DNA from: Vibrio penaeicida
GTDB taxonomy: Bacteria; Pseudomonadota; Gammaproteobacteria; Enterobacterales; Vibrionaceae
Direction of reading: 5' to 3'
NCBI RefSeq assembly: GCF_030689305.1
Contig: NZ_JAUYVM010000008.1
Location: 124,001 to 188,000, forward strand
DNA length: 64,000 nucleotides
Within the stretch, counting starts at the first letter, position 1. Each line of letters starts with the position of its first letter. Of the stretch, positions 25,804 through 35,186 are shown piece after piece. The notes beneath the pieces are model-generated. The model worked only from the letters and a program-made list of their open reading frames with translations, did not search any database and was not told where the DNA came from. Position numbers and translations under genes: made by a program.

Positions 25804-28014
25804 CTAGCTTTGCTCGTAAGTACCGTAGTACTGGTAAGCATCCTGAGTTTTACTCTGATCTTGATTTAAAATGACACCTTCAATGACGCTCTTGTATTTG
25901 AGCATTCTTGAGATAGCGAAATTCAACTGATTTACTTTTGTGCTATTGGCTTTCACAACCATTACACAGGAGGTAGTCACATTAGCAACCAACATTGGGT
26001 CGGTTACAACATTCACTGGTGGTGTATCTATTATTATTCGGTCGTACTTATCACTCACCAATTCAATCATTTCTTTGTATTGATCGGAACCGAGCAACTC
26101 TTGAGGATTAGGGATGAGTAATCCAGATGTCATCACATCCAACCCAGACTCCTCATGGTGATAGATACAATCTTCTAACTCAGCACCCATAAGAAGGTAA
26201 TTGGTCATCCCTGGCTGTGCGTTGCTAAGGTGAAAACGCTCCCCAACTGAAGGCTTACGAAGATCACAGTCTATGAGAAGTACTTTTTCCATTGCGGCAA
26301 ATGATTCAGCTAAGCTAACCGATACCGTTGTTTTTCCTTCACCAGGAACAGAAGAAGTGACGGCAACACACTTACGCTTGTTTTGCATAAGAGTTAACTT
26401 GAGAGAAGTACGAATACTCCGTATCGATTCCCCGAACTCTTTATGTTCTTTATCCAAGAAAAGCTCTGCGCCAATCTTTTCTTTGCGATATTTTTTCGCC
26501 TTGATTTTTGGAACACTTCCTAAGCCAGAAAGCCCGACTTTGTTCTCTACATCAACACGTCTTTCGAAGGTGTTTCTCATCGCCTCAAGAATAAAGGCCA
26601 TCGCTAACCCAAACACAAACGCGCCGATCGCAGCAATCAAGATAATCAAGACTTTTCGAGGCTTGGCTGGAATCAAAGGGATGCTTGCTTTATCTGTAAA
26701 ACGCGCAATGGCATTTTGATAGTCACTGGTTGCCGACGTTTCTTTTTGGCGTGTTAAAAACAGATCATACAGCTGTCTGTTGGTTTCTACTTCTCGTCTG
26801 CGGGTTTCAAATTCCGCTTTCTTTAACGCGACGGACTGGAATTCTTTTTTCTTTGATTCTAACTCTCTCTTTAACCCTCTTTCTTGCTCGAGTGCGGTCG
26901 AAAGCTCTTTCTCAATTCCAACCACAAGCTGTTTAAGGATCTTAGTCGAACGACTTTGTAATGCGTTCAATTCAGCCTTTGCACGAATCATCTTGTCGTG
27001 CTTAGGACCGTATCGTTTAGATAGCTCAAACACTCGTTTCTCGGCATCAACTTCGTTGGAGCGAATATCGCGAATTTGTGGATGATTAGAAACTTGCTTA
27101 ATGGCGTATAGGCTCGAGATGTCCGTGCTGCTGTTTTTTTGAAGGACTGAAAATAGAGAGTCAGCAGCCAATCTGCGATCTCTTGCTTCAGAAAGCTGAT
27201 TGGTTAGGTTAGTTAGCTCCGTTGTAGCCAATCCATCAATACCTGCTGCATCAACAAGACCTTCGCGCTCCATAAAACGTGCTAACTTTCGTTCCGATAA
27301 TTCAAGCTGGTGCTCAAGTTCACCTAGACGGGAATTGATCCAAAGAGACGCTTGCTGATTGGCTTCCAGTTGCGATTCGATATGGTTTTGAATGTAAGCC
27401 TCACCCACTGTATTCGCGACATTTGCAGCCAATAGTGGATCATCCGAAAGATAAGTAATGCTGACTAGCTGAGTATCTTTTACCGGGCTAACCGATAAAT
27501 TGCGCTTGAATTCACGAAGAATAGTCTGACGGTGACTATCTCTGAGTTGCTCTTCAAGAATAGGGCGAGGTTTTTGGATATAATCAGACAACAACGGCAA
27601 CTCATAGAAAGCGTTCTTTACATCTTTAACAAACGTCTTGATTCCGCTTGGCTCTGACTGTTCAACTTCGACAACATTAGCATCGATAACACCAATACCC
27701 AACTCACTGATTACCTTCTCTGCAATTCGATTTGACCGAATAATTTCATACTGGGTTTGATAATATTCTTGTTTACTGGTGTCCACGCCAACCACCTGCT
27801 CAATCGAAATCACTTTGTTTTGCTGATTTTCAATTAACAAAGTGGACGTCGCTTTATATTCCGGCGTTATAGTAAGAACATAGAGAGTGACTAAAACCAC
27901 AACAAATAGGGTAAACGCTAAAACGGATATTAGATTTTGCTTTACTAACTGAATGTATTTACTTAGGTCAATGAACTCGTCATTGCGCTTTAAGTCATCG
28001 CTTTTAACTATCAT
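25804..28014 (-). CDS. Polysaccharide co-polymerase / tyrosine autokinase (Wzc-like)
   Basis: 736 residues. N-terminal Wzz-type domain with two membrane segments (about 32-52 and 455-475) around a long periplasmic coiled region, then a cytoplasmic BY-kinase domain: Walker A SSVPGEGKTT, Walker A' LLIDCDLRKPS and Walker B RIIIDTPPV. The C terminus carries a tyrosine cluster (DAYQYYGTYEQS), the autophosphorylation site of the family. It controls chain length and couples polymerisation to export through the OPX protein encoded upstream. Confidence 0.95.
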   Translation of the reverse strand: MIVKSDDLKRNDEFIDLSKYIQLVKQNLISVLAFTLFVVVLVTLYVLTITPEYKATSTLLIENQQNKVISIEQVVGVDTSKQEYYQTQYEIIRSNRIAEKVISELGIGVIDANVVEVEQSEPSGIKTFVKDVKNAFYELPLLSDYIQKPRPILEEQLRDSHRQTILREFKRNLSVSPVKDTQLVSITYLSDDPLLAANVANTVGEAYIQNHIESQLEANQQASLWINSRLGELEHQLELSERKLARFMEREGLVDAAGIDGLATTELTNLTNQLSEARDRRLAADSLFSVLQKNSSTDISSLYAIKQVSNHPQIRDIRSNEVDAEKRVFELSKRYGPKHDKMIRAKAELNALQSRSTKILKQLVVGIEKELSTALEQERGLKRELESKKKEFQSVALKKAEFETRRREVETNRQLYDLFLTRQKETSATSDYQNAIARFTDKASIPLIPAKPRKVLIILIAAIGAFVFGLAMAFILEAMRNTFERRVDVENKVGLSGLGSVPKIKAKKYRKEKIGAELFLDKEHKEFGESIRSIRTSLKLTLMQNKRKCVAVTSSVPGEGKTTVSVSLAESFAAMEKVLLIDCDLRKPSVGERFHLSNAQPGMTNYLLMGAELEDCIYHHEESGLDVMTSGLLIPNPQELLGSDQYKEMIELVSDKYDRIIIDTPPVNVVTDPMLVANVTTSCVMVVKANSTKVNQLNFAISRMLKYKSVIEGVILNQDQSKTQDAYQYYGTYEQS

Positions 28015-28041
28015 AAAATTTGAATTCTGATTCTTGTTGGA

Positions 28042-28575
28042 TTAGAAAAAACTTTGCTCAATGACAATGATGTCACCTGGGTTGACCGCTTTGCTCAACG
28101 AAACGCCTTTTTGCGTTCCTCCCTCACCATTCGGGGTGATATTGATTTTTTTGCGTGCTGCTCGATCAGTAAAGCCACCAGCAAGTGCTATAGCTTTATC
28201 TACCGTAAGTCCAGGTTGGTATTCATAACCCCCAGGCTTTTTAACTTCGCCGTTGACATAGATCTCTCGGAATGAAATGAAGTTAACCATTACCTTGGGC
28301 GTTATCAGATAATCCCCTTTCAAGCCTTTTTCAATAGCAAGTTTGAGCTGTTGTGCTGTTTGTCCTTTTGCAGTCATTTCACCCAAGTATGGGTAATCAA
28401 AGGTTCCACTTGAATTAATTAACAATTCGTCGAACGATAGATCTGGCTCTCCGTACACACTAATCTGAATACGATCACCAGGTCCGATTTTGTATGTAGT
28501 CGCAAATGACGCCGAAAACGCTTGAAGCGGAAACAGCAGTAATAATGCAACGAAAGATAAAAATGTTTTATTCAT
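28042..28575 (-). CDS. Short OPX polysaccharide export protein (Wza-like)
   Basis: About 177 residues: a signal peptide (about 1-22, no lipobox cysteine), a PES domain (YKIGPGDRIQISVYGEPDLSF to PKVMVNF) and one SLBB domain (EIYVNGEVKKPGGYEYQPGLTVDKAIALAGG). It stops right after PGDIIVIEQSFF, so the extra SLBB domain and C-terminal outer-membrane helix of Wza are missing. I chose ATG 28575 since it gives a clean signal peptide; an open frame extends upstream into the barrel gene, whose stop overlaps it. It probably works with that beta barrel as the export channel. Confidence 0.9.
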   Translation of the reverse strand: MNKTFLSFVALLLLFPLQAFSASFATTYKIGPGDRIQISVYGEPDLSFDELLINSSGTFDYPYLGEMTAKGQTAQQLKLAIEKGLKGDYLITPKVMVNFISFREIYVNGEVKKPGGYEYQPGLTVDKAIALAGGFTDRAARKKINITPNGEGGTQKGVSLSKAVNPGDIIVIEQSFF

Positions 28576-28583
28576 AGCCCCAA

Positions 28584-29834
28584 CTAATATGCAATAGAAC
28601 CGGAAACTGACCATACCGTTTGGTCGTAGCCATAACCTTCCCAACTCGACGTTTTATCTGTTTTTCTGACTCCAACGAAGAAGTCCACTAATTCACTAAA
28701 TTCATATCCAATATTCGCAGACCACTCAAAAGATTTATCATCTCTTAACACACCATTCTGGAATGCACCGGTATATTCTTGAGATTGAGCCACTACGACG
28801 GCTCTGGTGTATATCTGAGGACGCCAATAATGTTTCCAGCCGACACTAAGATTCGTATCTTTGACGTAGTCACCATCTTGATCTGGGTCTCTGGCAACCT
28901 GTTCGGTTTTAATGCTCCATGTAGAGTGATAAAAAGGATTCCAATCCAACCCAACTAACCAGCTCAAACCTGCAAAATCTTCACGCTCCGCATCGATAAA
29001 GTCTTTATCTTGCAGACCAATTTTGGCATAACCTTTTATTTTTCCAGTAGGATCCCACTCTAAACCTACAAAATAGCTATTCGTATTGCTGTCCTGAGAA
29101 GGCACACCATTTGCGGTAAGAGAATACGTTTTCTTAGCGAACTCATACTCTAAAGTGGCTTTGGTATTAGCCAGCCATTGATAAGAAAACTTCAACCCAG
29201 CGTAGCGATTGTCATAATCTCTAAAACGTGTGCTCCTGCCATCGTTCGAGCCACCAATATCCCGAAAATTCTTGTACTCAATATCGCTGTAGCCAATTTT
29301 GGTCTCTATTTGCCCTTTTGCTCCGCTTGCACCGTAGGTATAGGTAGTCACTGCAGAACGTTGGCGGTAATCCAAAGGGCTATCGATAGCGGTTGAGGTT
29401 CCATCCCCTTCACTTAAGCCTGTACCACGGGCTTCATGAAGGTCGGCAATTCGAAAATCAGCACGGACAACATGACGAAACCCTAACTTCAGCGTATTTT
29501 TACTTTCGAAGAAGTGATCTGTGAAATTATCTTTTGAGCTTGAGAAATAGCGACCATCACTCAGCCTGTATGACAATACAAATTCATGTTCGCGAGGTTG
29601 AAACCTCACAGAAATGTTCGGGTCTAAGATCAGAAATGATGTAGATACTGCGTTTTTCGATTCAGACGCACGCAACAAGTTGTCATTTTGTCCGAATTTC
29701 GCTTTAACTCCAGGCGCTATCTCAATCCCTGACTCCGTTACAAAAGGCTCTGCAGCTGAGGAGTGACTATGAGCAAAAGCAATGACACCCGACACCAAAC
29801 AGAAGAACTTTTTTAAGGAATATTTCATCGTCAT
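28584..29834 (-). CDS. Outer-membrane beta-barrel protein (VpsM-like)
   Basis: 416 residues. Signal peptide (about 1-27, ending SSAA), then alternating strands with aromatic girdles all through (for example ISVRFQPREHEFVLSYRLSDGRYF and a terminal VWSVSGSIAY strand), the pattern of an outer-membrane barrel of 16-18 strands. It sits directly before the short OPX protein and after the initiating transferase, the same place as VpsM-type proteins in Vibrio exopolysaccharide clusters. It is the likely outer-membrane pore for the polymer. Confidence 0.85.
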   Translation of the reverse strand: MTMKYSLKKFFCLVSGVIAFAHSHSSAAEPFVTESGIEIAPGVKAKFGQNDNLLRASESKNAVSTSFLILDPNISVRFQPREHEFVLSYRLSDGRYFSSSKDNFTDHFFESKNTLKLGFRHVVRADFRIADLHEARGTGLSEGDGTSTAIDSPLDYRQRSAVTTYTYGASGAKGQIETKIGYSDIEYKNFRDIGGSNDGRSTRFRDYDNRYAGLKFSYQWLANTKATLEYEFAKKTYSLTANGVPSQDSNTNSYFVGLEWDPTGKIKGYAKIGLQDKDFIDAEREDFAGLSWLVGLDWNPFYHSTWSIKTEQVARDPDQDGDYVKDTNLSVGWKHYWRPQIYTRAVVVAQSQEYTGAFQNGVLRDDKSFEWSANIGYEFSELVDFFVGVRKTDKTSSWEGYGYDQTVWSVSGSIAY

Positions 29835-29847
29835 AAGGTACTCGGTT

Positions 29848-31254
29848 TTAGTAAGCCGTTTTGCCAGTGAACCCTTTAAATATAGTCAGAAATACGATCT
29901 TTAGATCCATTCCAAATGACCAGTTTTGGATATAGGCCAAATCGAACTCAACGCGTTTTTCCATTTTATCGATAGTATCTGTTTCACCACGGTATCCATT
30001 TACTTGTGCCCAGCCTGTAATACCCGGCTTAACTTTATGGCGTAACATATATCTATCAACAATTTGGCGAAATTCTTCATTGTGGCTGACAGCATGTGGG
30101 CGAGGACCTACAATCGACATGGAACCCTGAAGGACATTGAAAAACTGAGGGAGTTCGTCAAGAGATGTTCGACGAATAAACGCTCCAAAGCGTGTCACTC
30201 GTGGATCGTTTTTGGTCGCTTGTTTAACCACCGCACCATTATCCATCACTTTCATTGAGCGAAATTTCCACACTTTGATTTTTCGACCATCCAACCCATA
30301 CCGATCTTGCTTAAACAACACAGGTCCAGGAGAAGAAAGTTTCACACCCAATGCAACCGCGGTTAGCACGGGTGAAATCATCAATAGAATGATGGAAGAT
30401 AAAACGATGTCTTCCACACGTTTAATCCACGAAGAAAACCCGTTAAACGGCGTATCGAAAACACTTAAAGTGTGAACGTCACCAATGTGGTGCCATCGAG
30501 AATGCAAAAGGTTATACGTGAAGAAATCAGGCACTAAATAAGTATTGGCAGTCGTATCAGAAAAACGGGCAAGAAAGTCTGAGATCCGTTTGTTCGCATG
30601 TAATGGCATTGCGATATAAACATGCTCAATCTCGCCATTTTTCGCACGTTCCAACGCTTTCTCTACATTGCCTAATATCTTATAAGATGTCGATTTCTGT
30701 AAGCGCTCTGCGTTACGTTCATCGTAGAAACCATCCAAAACGACACCGTGTTGGTTGTTACGTTCAATTTCACGCGCAAGCTTAAGACCGTGCTCAGTAA
30801 AGCCGATAATGACCGCTCGACGCGTATTGAAGCCTTGTTTGCGTAGGTTCAACAACACAAATCGGTAAACACAACGCCAAAGCATTAACAAAATAGGAGC
30901 AACGACAAACCATGCACCAATAACAACACGTGAAAAATCTACGCCTGTTTTAGTGAAATAGCCAAGAGCAAGAAGAATAACCGTAGCAACAAACCATGGA
31001 AGTAACGTAAGTTGGCACTGCTCTCGTAATGTGTTGGTTCGCCATGAGCGATATAGGTTGGCACTTTCGGCACCCAAGAGGTAGGAAATAATTGCGATAA
31101 CACCGATCAAGTTGTAGTCGCGATTGAATTCACCGACATATAAGAGGGTTAATACAAAAAGCGACCCACCAATAATTCCGATGTCGGCTAAACGAAATAA
31201 AAATGCAAATTCAGTTTCATAAGAGCGGATCAAGCCCTTTTTTTCCATATCCAT
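29848..31254 (-). CDS. Undecaprenyl-phosphate sugar-1-phosphate transferase (WcaJ/VpsL-like)
   Basis: 468 residues of the polyisoprenyl-phosphate hexose-1-phosphate transferase type: four to five N-terminal membrane segments, a CoA-binding-like domain (about 145-250, RRAVIIGFTEHGLKLAREI), and the C-terminal catalytic domain with KFRSMKV, RTSLDELPQFFNVLQGSMSIVGPRPH and KPGITGWAQVNGYRGET. It starts the repeat unit by moving a sugar phosphate, probably glucose-1-phosphate from UDP-glucose, onto undecaprenyl phosphate. It is the first gene of the operon, 301 bases after the VpsT-like regulator. Confidence 0.94.
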   Translation of the reverse strand: MDMEKKGLIRSYETEFAFLFRLADIGIIGGSLFVLTLLYVGEFNRDYNLIGVIAIISYLLGAESANLYRSWRTNTLREQCQLTLLPWFVATVILLALGYFTKTGVDFSRVVIGAWFVVAPILLMLWRCVYRFVLLNLRKQGFNTRRAVIIGFTEHGLKLAREIERNNQHGVVLDGFYDERNAERLQKSTSYKILGNVEKALERAKNGEIEHVYIAMPLHANKRISDFLARFSDTTANTYLVPDFFTYNLLHSRWHHIGDVHTLSVFDTPFNGFSSWIKRVEDIVLSSIILLMISPVLTAVALGVKLSSPGPVLFKQDRYGLDGRKIKVWKFRSMKVMDNGAVVKQATKNDPRVTRFGAFIRRTSLDELPQFFNVLQGSMSIVGPRPHAVSHNEEFRQIVDRYMLRHKVKPGITGWAQVNGYRGETDTIDKMEKRVEFDLAYIQNWSFGMDLKIVFLTIFKGFTGKTAY

Positions 31255-31555
31255 ATCTGACCGCTAGTTGTGTTGATTTAAAGTACACAGAATTTGCGCA
31301 CCTCTTTTCCATACGAAATACGACTTAACCAACGTGACAACACAGATAATTATGCTTTGTTTGGTAAGTGTAATCGTAAAAGCCTAAAAGAGCTACGCGA
31401 CTAGTTATTATGATTGTTAATTCGGTAGATAATTTATCGAAAAATTGAAATTATTTAAGTGGTTAAAAGAATGATTTTGTCAGGCACTAAAAGTAGTACT
31501 TCATTTCATCCTAATTTAGTGCCCAAACATCACCTGACTACAGTACCAATAAAAA
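31255..31555 (-). promoter_or_regulatory. Leader region of the exopolysaccharide operon
   Basis: 301 AT-rich bases between the VpsT-like gene and the first polymer gene, both on the minus strand. It must hold the operon promoter or a long leader. I see no JUMPstart element, riboswitch or clear terminator, so part of the transcription could also come through from the regulator gene. Confidence 0.5.
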
Positions 31556-32203
31556 TTATAAGTGTTTTTTCGCCCAAGCCATTGCTTGAAGACGATTTTT
31601 AACTTCTATTTTTTTAAAAATATTATACAAATGCGATTTGATCGTATGCTCACTTATGAATAACTTGTCCGCAATTTCTATATTGGATTCCCCTGTTTTT
31701 AACGTTTCGAGGATTTCTATTTCTCTACGGGTCAAATCTACCTGAATGGCCTCATCTTCCATGTAGCTTGAATCATTTTTTTGATAAAAGCTCAATAGCT
31801 GATTGATTACTTTACGAGGTAACCAATTTTCACCTTGGGAAATAGATAGCAATCCATTGCATACGCTTTCAAGATCATCCCTTGCTCCAAAACACCCATG
31901 AAGCTTTTTCCATTTGACTAACTCTTTAAATTCAACATCTTGCTCGCTATTAAGCAAAACGACAGCGGTAAGCCCCTCTGATTTACCCAACGCCGAAGCG
32001 ACCCAATCAATGTTATCCTTAACACTCAAATCCACAAGTGCAATAAACTCCTCTCCCATGAGAAGTTCGCTTTCTAAGCCATCATAATCTACTACTGTCA
32101 CCAATAATGGGACGTGTGATTCAACATAACTTTTGAAATAGTTACTTTGAATGTTCTTGTTGGTAATGAATATTATATTAGCTTTATTACTTGTGTTATC
32201 CAT
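31556..32203 (-). CDS. LuxR-type regulator of the VpsT/CsgD group
   Basis: 215 residues. A receiver-like N-terminal domain without a clear phospho-aspartate pocket is followed by a LuxR-type helix-turn-helix (about 150-212: LTRREIEILETLKTGESNIEIADKLFISEHTIKSHLYNIF). At 127-130 it has WLPR, at the place where VpsT has its W-[FLM]-[TS]-R c-di-GMP-binding motif and CsgD has YLPR. It lies immediately upstream of the exopolysaccharide operon on the same strand and is the likely activator, comparable to VpsT or BrpT. Whether it binds c-di-GMP with the proline variant is open. Confidence 0.88.
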   Translation of the reverse strand: MDNTSNKANIIFITNKNIQSNYFKSYVESHVPLLVTVVDYDGLESELLMGEEFIALVDLSVKDNIDWVASALGKSEGLTAVVLLNSEQDVEFKELVKWKKLHGCFGARDDLESVCNGLLSISQGENWLPRKVINQLLSFYQKNDSSYMEDEAIQVDLTRREIEILETLKTGESNIEIADKLFISEHTIKSHLYNIFKKIEVKNRLQAMAWAKKHL

Positions 32204-32766
32204 ACTAATACCAGTTTCCCATCAGTCTATGTTAATGCCTTTTCTGTAGGAGTATCTCCGTACTCATTGTTTTCCAGCATCATTCTTATCTAGTCAACCG
32301 ACTTAATAAAGTAAGCAGAAACTTGAGAGTATACAATCGACAAGTGACTTTGCAAAAAAATCCATTCTATATATAACGCTTTATAACTGCTTTCTTACTA
32401 TTGAGACGGCAGATGCTCGCTAAGAATCTTGTTGTATTTATAAAACTCGACTATTTGCTTGCACTTTCTAATACCTTACTAGGTCTAGTATTAGAATATT
32501 AGTGTATTTTTGAAACCCCAGCTCAAAAGTACTAGTATTTCGCCTCATGTAGAGACGGTACGATATTCCATGAATACACTAATATTAAAACATCGCTAAT
32601 ATTTGAGGTCCCACGCAAATTTAGTGATACCCACATAGATATATGAAATTTATTGTTGATATATTTCGTTTTTATTGAATTTAATTCTCCCCAGAGTTAG
32701 TGGCATCACAGACCAGCACGAGCTCCATGAACTACACTTAAGTTTTAAGCATTACGACTGGATATT
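32204..32766. promoter_or_regulatory. Divergent control region with dyad elements
   Basis: 563 bases between the VpsT-like gene (minus) and the thioesterase gene (plus). It holds TACTAGGTCTAGTA (32477-32490), the 8-base palindrome TACTAGTA (32530-32537), and a perfect 14-base inverted repeat: AATATTAGTGTATT (32495-32508) against AATACACTAATATT (32573-32586). These nested dyads look like operator DNA for a dimeric regulator. No open frame of note. Confidence 0.5.
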
Positions 32767-33249
32767 ATGAGCAACAGCCAACGAGAAATAACCCTGCGCT
32801 TTCTAGCAGAACCCACAGACGTCAACTTTGGTGGAAAAGTTCATGGTGGCGCCGTCATGAAGTGGATTGATTTGGCAGCATATGCGTGTGCGGCTGGGTG
32901 GAGTGGAAAGTATTGTATTACCGCTTATGCGGGTGGTATCCGATTTGTTGCGCCAATTCGCGTAGGAAACCTTGTCGAAGTCACAGCTAAGGTTATATAC
33001 ACTGGTCGTAGTTCAATGCACATCGCTCTAGATGTGCAGGCTGGTGACCCCAAATCCGCCTCCAAGATACTGACCACGCACTGTATCGTCATTATGGTAG
33101 CTGTGGATGAAAATGGTCAGCCTACTCAAGTACCTGAATGGGTGCCTACTGACGAAAAAGACATTGAGCTTCGTGAATCTGCCGTTCGGCTTATGGATAT
33201 GAGGAAGCAAATTGGTGCGGAGATGGAAGCACACGTTAAAGACAAGTAG
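32767..33249 (+). CDS. Acyl-CoA thioesterase (hotdog fold, YciA-like)
   Basis: 160 residues of one hotdog domain. Seen: ITLRFLAEPTDVNFGGKVHGGAVMKWIDLAAYACA with the conserved N-x-x-G-x-x-x-G-G region, then ITAYAGGIRFVAPIRVGNLVEV, both typical of YciA/BACH-type enzymes that hydrolyse acyl-CoA. The C terminus is an extended helix (SAVRLMDMRKQIGAEMEAH). It stands alone on the plus strand, divergent from the VpsT-like gene. Chain-length preference cannot be told. Confidence 0.9.
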   Translation: MSNSQREITLRFLAEPTDVNFGGKVHGGAVMKWIDLAAYACAAGWSGKYCITAYAGGIRFVAPIRVGNLVEVTAKVIYTGRSSMHIALDVQAGDPKSASKILTTHCIVIMVAVDENGQPTQVPEWVPTDEKDIELRESAVRLMDMRKQIGAEMEAHVKDK

Positions 33250-33543
33250 CGGTTTCATTTTCAGCTCAAATTCGAAAATAGTCATTTCGTACAAGCGAAT
33301 TCCGAGCTCTTTTTATGTGAATGTGATCCAAATTTCATTTCATCCAAATAAGCTCAAGACTGAGCTTATTCAACCTTACCCTAAGGACCTTGTCTTCTGG
33401 TCTATTTTATCTCCAGAGAACTTGGAAAAGGCGACTCCGTCGTATTCTTTATTCACTTAAGCTCCTGTCATCAATGTTTCATCTTTATTTGTTCTAATGC
33501 TCTCCACTATCATCATTCGGTTTGGCGCACAGTAAATTGAGCA

Positions 33544-33795
33544 ATGATTAAATTAAGTGAACAAACAATCAAAGATTTGAAATCTGTTGAGTACCAATGG
33601 GTTCGAACACTTTACGCTGAAGGTTATCAGCCCTTTGAAATCAATCACTACATCCAGACTTGTTTTGGGGGAGATGATGTTTTTGCGGATTTATTTAGAC
33701 GAGTAGCCCTTGATCAGGAGAGCATATACGTATTAATGCGGCACCTTGGGTGGGCACCTTCCAATCGCGAATATTTGTATGGCAAAGCGCTTTAA
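33544..33795 (+). CDS. Small hypothetical protein
   Basis: 83 residues, soluble, slightly acidic, rich in aromatic residues (YQWVRTLYAEGYQPFEINHYIQ). No known domain recognised. It stands alone 294 bases after the thioesterase gene with ATG preceded by TTGAGCA, a weak ribosome site. The composition and codon use look like a real gene. Function unknown. Confidence 0.65.
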   Translation: MIKLSEQTIKDLKSVEYQWVRTLYAEGYQPFEINHYIQTCFGGDDVFADLFRRVALDQESIYVLMRHLGWAPSNREYLYGKAL

Positions 33796-34094
33796 ACTAC
33801 CTAAAACGTTATTGATAATCACTACATACAAATTAAATTTACAATTTTCTCATTAATTAGATTGAACTGCCCCGCAATTTTTTTGATAACTTAGTTATTA
33901 ACTTTCGAATCGGCTTTGCACACAAACAAATCCTGTTATATTGAATCAATCTCTCATTATTCCTAATCAATGAGAGATTCTTACTATGAAATATAGAACA
34001 CAAGGCGGATTTATAAATGCCTTGATACAGCTACGAGAAGAAGTTTGAGCGTTTTTTCTATTTTCTTTTGCTGTGCTATATAAAGTTTTTGCAA

Positions 34095-34122
34095 TAAAAA
34101 GCCCAAGCTTAAAGCTCGGGCT
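34095..34122 (-). terminator. Rho-independent terminator downstream of malEFG
   Basis: AGCCC/GGGCT and AGC/GCT form a stem with one mismatch (34100-34122); on the minus strand it is followed by TTTTTATTG. It is 160 bases past the malG stop and fits as the end of the malEFG transcript. Confidence 0.75.
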
Positions 34123-34260
34123 ATCGTTACAAAAACTGTTAGACAAATACGTAAGGAACTCAGCTAACAGCCAGCTATGCGTAACCAAGTAATTTGCAGC
34201 GCACTTAAATCAACTGATCAGCGGCCAAACCAATACGTTGATAGTACACAGATTATTATA

Positions 34261-34279
34261 TTCGTGAATAATTCACGAA
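34261..34279. repeat. Perfect palindrome after malG
   Basis: TTCGTGAATAATTCACGAA is a perfect inverted repeat with a one-base centre, starting 7 bases past the malG stop codon. It may be an mRNA 3' hairpin or a protein site; no T-run follows. Confidence 0.6.
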
Positions 34280-34285
34280 CTCCTA

Positions 34286-35176
34286 TTATCCTTTAACTCC
34301 CCCCGCTGTCAATCCTCCAATAAGCCATCTTTGCGCCAGTAAGAACACGATAGTTATCGGAATAGCAGATAAAACCGCCGCAGCAGCGAAATCTCCCCAT
34401 AGATAATTTTGCGGATACAAATATTGTTGCATACCGACAGCTAAAGTATAGGTATCAACATCGGAAAGTAGCAAGGATGCGACAGGAACTTCTGTAACTG
34501 CCGCTATGAATGCCAAAATAAATACAACGGCGAGAATGGGCACAGAAAGCGGCAGTAAAACCAACCTAAAAGCTTGCCATGGTGTTGCGCCATCCAGTGC
34601 TGCCGCTTCTTCCAGTGATGAGTCAATGGTTTCGAAGTAGCCTTTAATCGTCCAAACATGCAAGGTAATACCACCCAGATAGGAAAATATTAGCCCACCA
34701 TGCGTATTTAGACCCACAAATGGAATGTACTGCCCCAACCTATCAAACAAGGCATACAATGCCACCAGAGCCAGTACAGCAGGAAACATCTGAAAGATCA
34801 TCATTGCTTTCAATAGAGTGGTTTTCCCACCAAATTTTAACCTGGCAAACGCATATGCAGATGTGGTCGACAATGCCACAATAAGCACAGAACTGATTGC
34901 GGCCACCTTAACTGAATTCCATAGCCACAACAAAACGGGAAATGGAGGCGGTGTCGCAGAGCCATCAGCGTGAGTCACTGTAAACCCTAGTGCCAACTTC
35001 CAATGCTCTAGAGATGGGCTTGAAGGAATGATTTCCCCCGTTGCAAAATTGCCTTCTCGTAAAGAAATTGCAATAACCATAACTAATGGGAATAAAATCA
35101 GCGCTAGAAAAAACCAAAGCGCAATGTGCGTTGCCCAAACTCTGTATTTCAGCGATTGTCCTTGTACCATTGGCAT
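34286..35176 (-). CDS. malG: Maltose/maltodextrin ABC transporter permease MalG
   Basis: About 296 residues, the same length as E. coli MalG, which it resembles closely throughout ([70 protein letters not shown] with the EAA loop that contacts MalK, and the C terminus AGGVKG). Six membrane segments. I chose ATG 35176 (MPMVQGQS) with GGAG ahead of it; the in-frame extension upstream overlaps malF. Inner-membrane half of the MalFGK2 importer. Confidence 0.96.
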   Translation of the reverse strand: MPMVQGQSLKYRVWATHIALWFFLALILFPLVMVIAISLREGNFATGEIIPSSPSLEHWKLALGFTVTHADGSATPPPFPVLLWLWNSVKVAAISSVLIVALSTTSAYAFARLKFGGKTTLLKAMMIFQMFPAVLALVALYALFDRLGQYIPFVGLNTHGGLIFSYLGGITLHVWTIKGYFETIDSSLEEAAALDGATPWQAFRLVLLPLSVPILAVVFILAFIAAVTEVPVASLLLSDVDTYTLAVGMQQYLYPQNYLWGDFAAAAVLSAIPITIVFLLAQRWLIGGLTAGGVKG

Positions 35177-35186
35177 AATTCTACTC

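Larger units (their letters stand above)
33796..34285. other. Intergenic region with several hairpins and a possible 20-codon frame
   Basis: AATCTCTCATT (33948-33958) and AATGAGAGATT (33969-33979) form a perfect 11-base stem. Just after it an ATG at 33986 opens a 20-codon frame (MKYRTQGGFINALIQLREEV, stop 34046-34048) with only a weak ribosome site. The terminator and palindrome downstream of malG are listed separately. No longer gene is credible here. Confidence 0.45.

Noticed and set aside
26273..26719. 148-codon plus-strand frame opposite the autokinase gene
   Set aside because: Antisense shadow; the autokinase frame carries all kinase motifs.
31255..31555. Possible c-di-GMP riboswitch before the exopolysaccharide operon
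   Set aside because: I looked for the conserved GEMM-type core and did not find it; the leader is plain AT-rich sequence.
33212..33460. 82-codon plus-strand frame after the thioesterase gene
   Set aside because: Starts inside the thioesterase gene in another frame, has no ribosome site and reads like translated AT-rich spacer.
33967..34188. 73-codon minus-strand frame downstream of malG
   Set aside because: It contains the malEFG terminator hairpin and has no coding-like composition.
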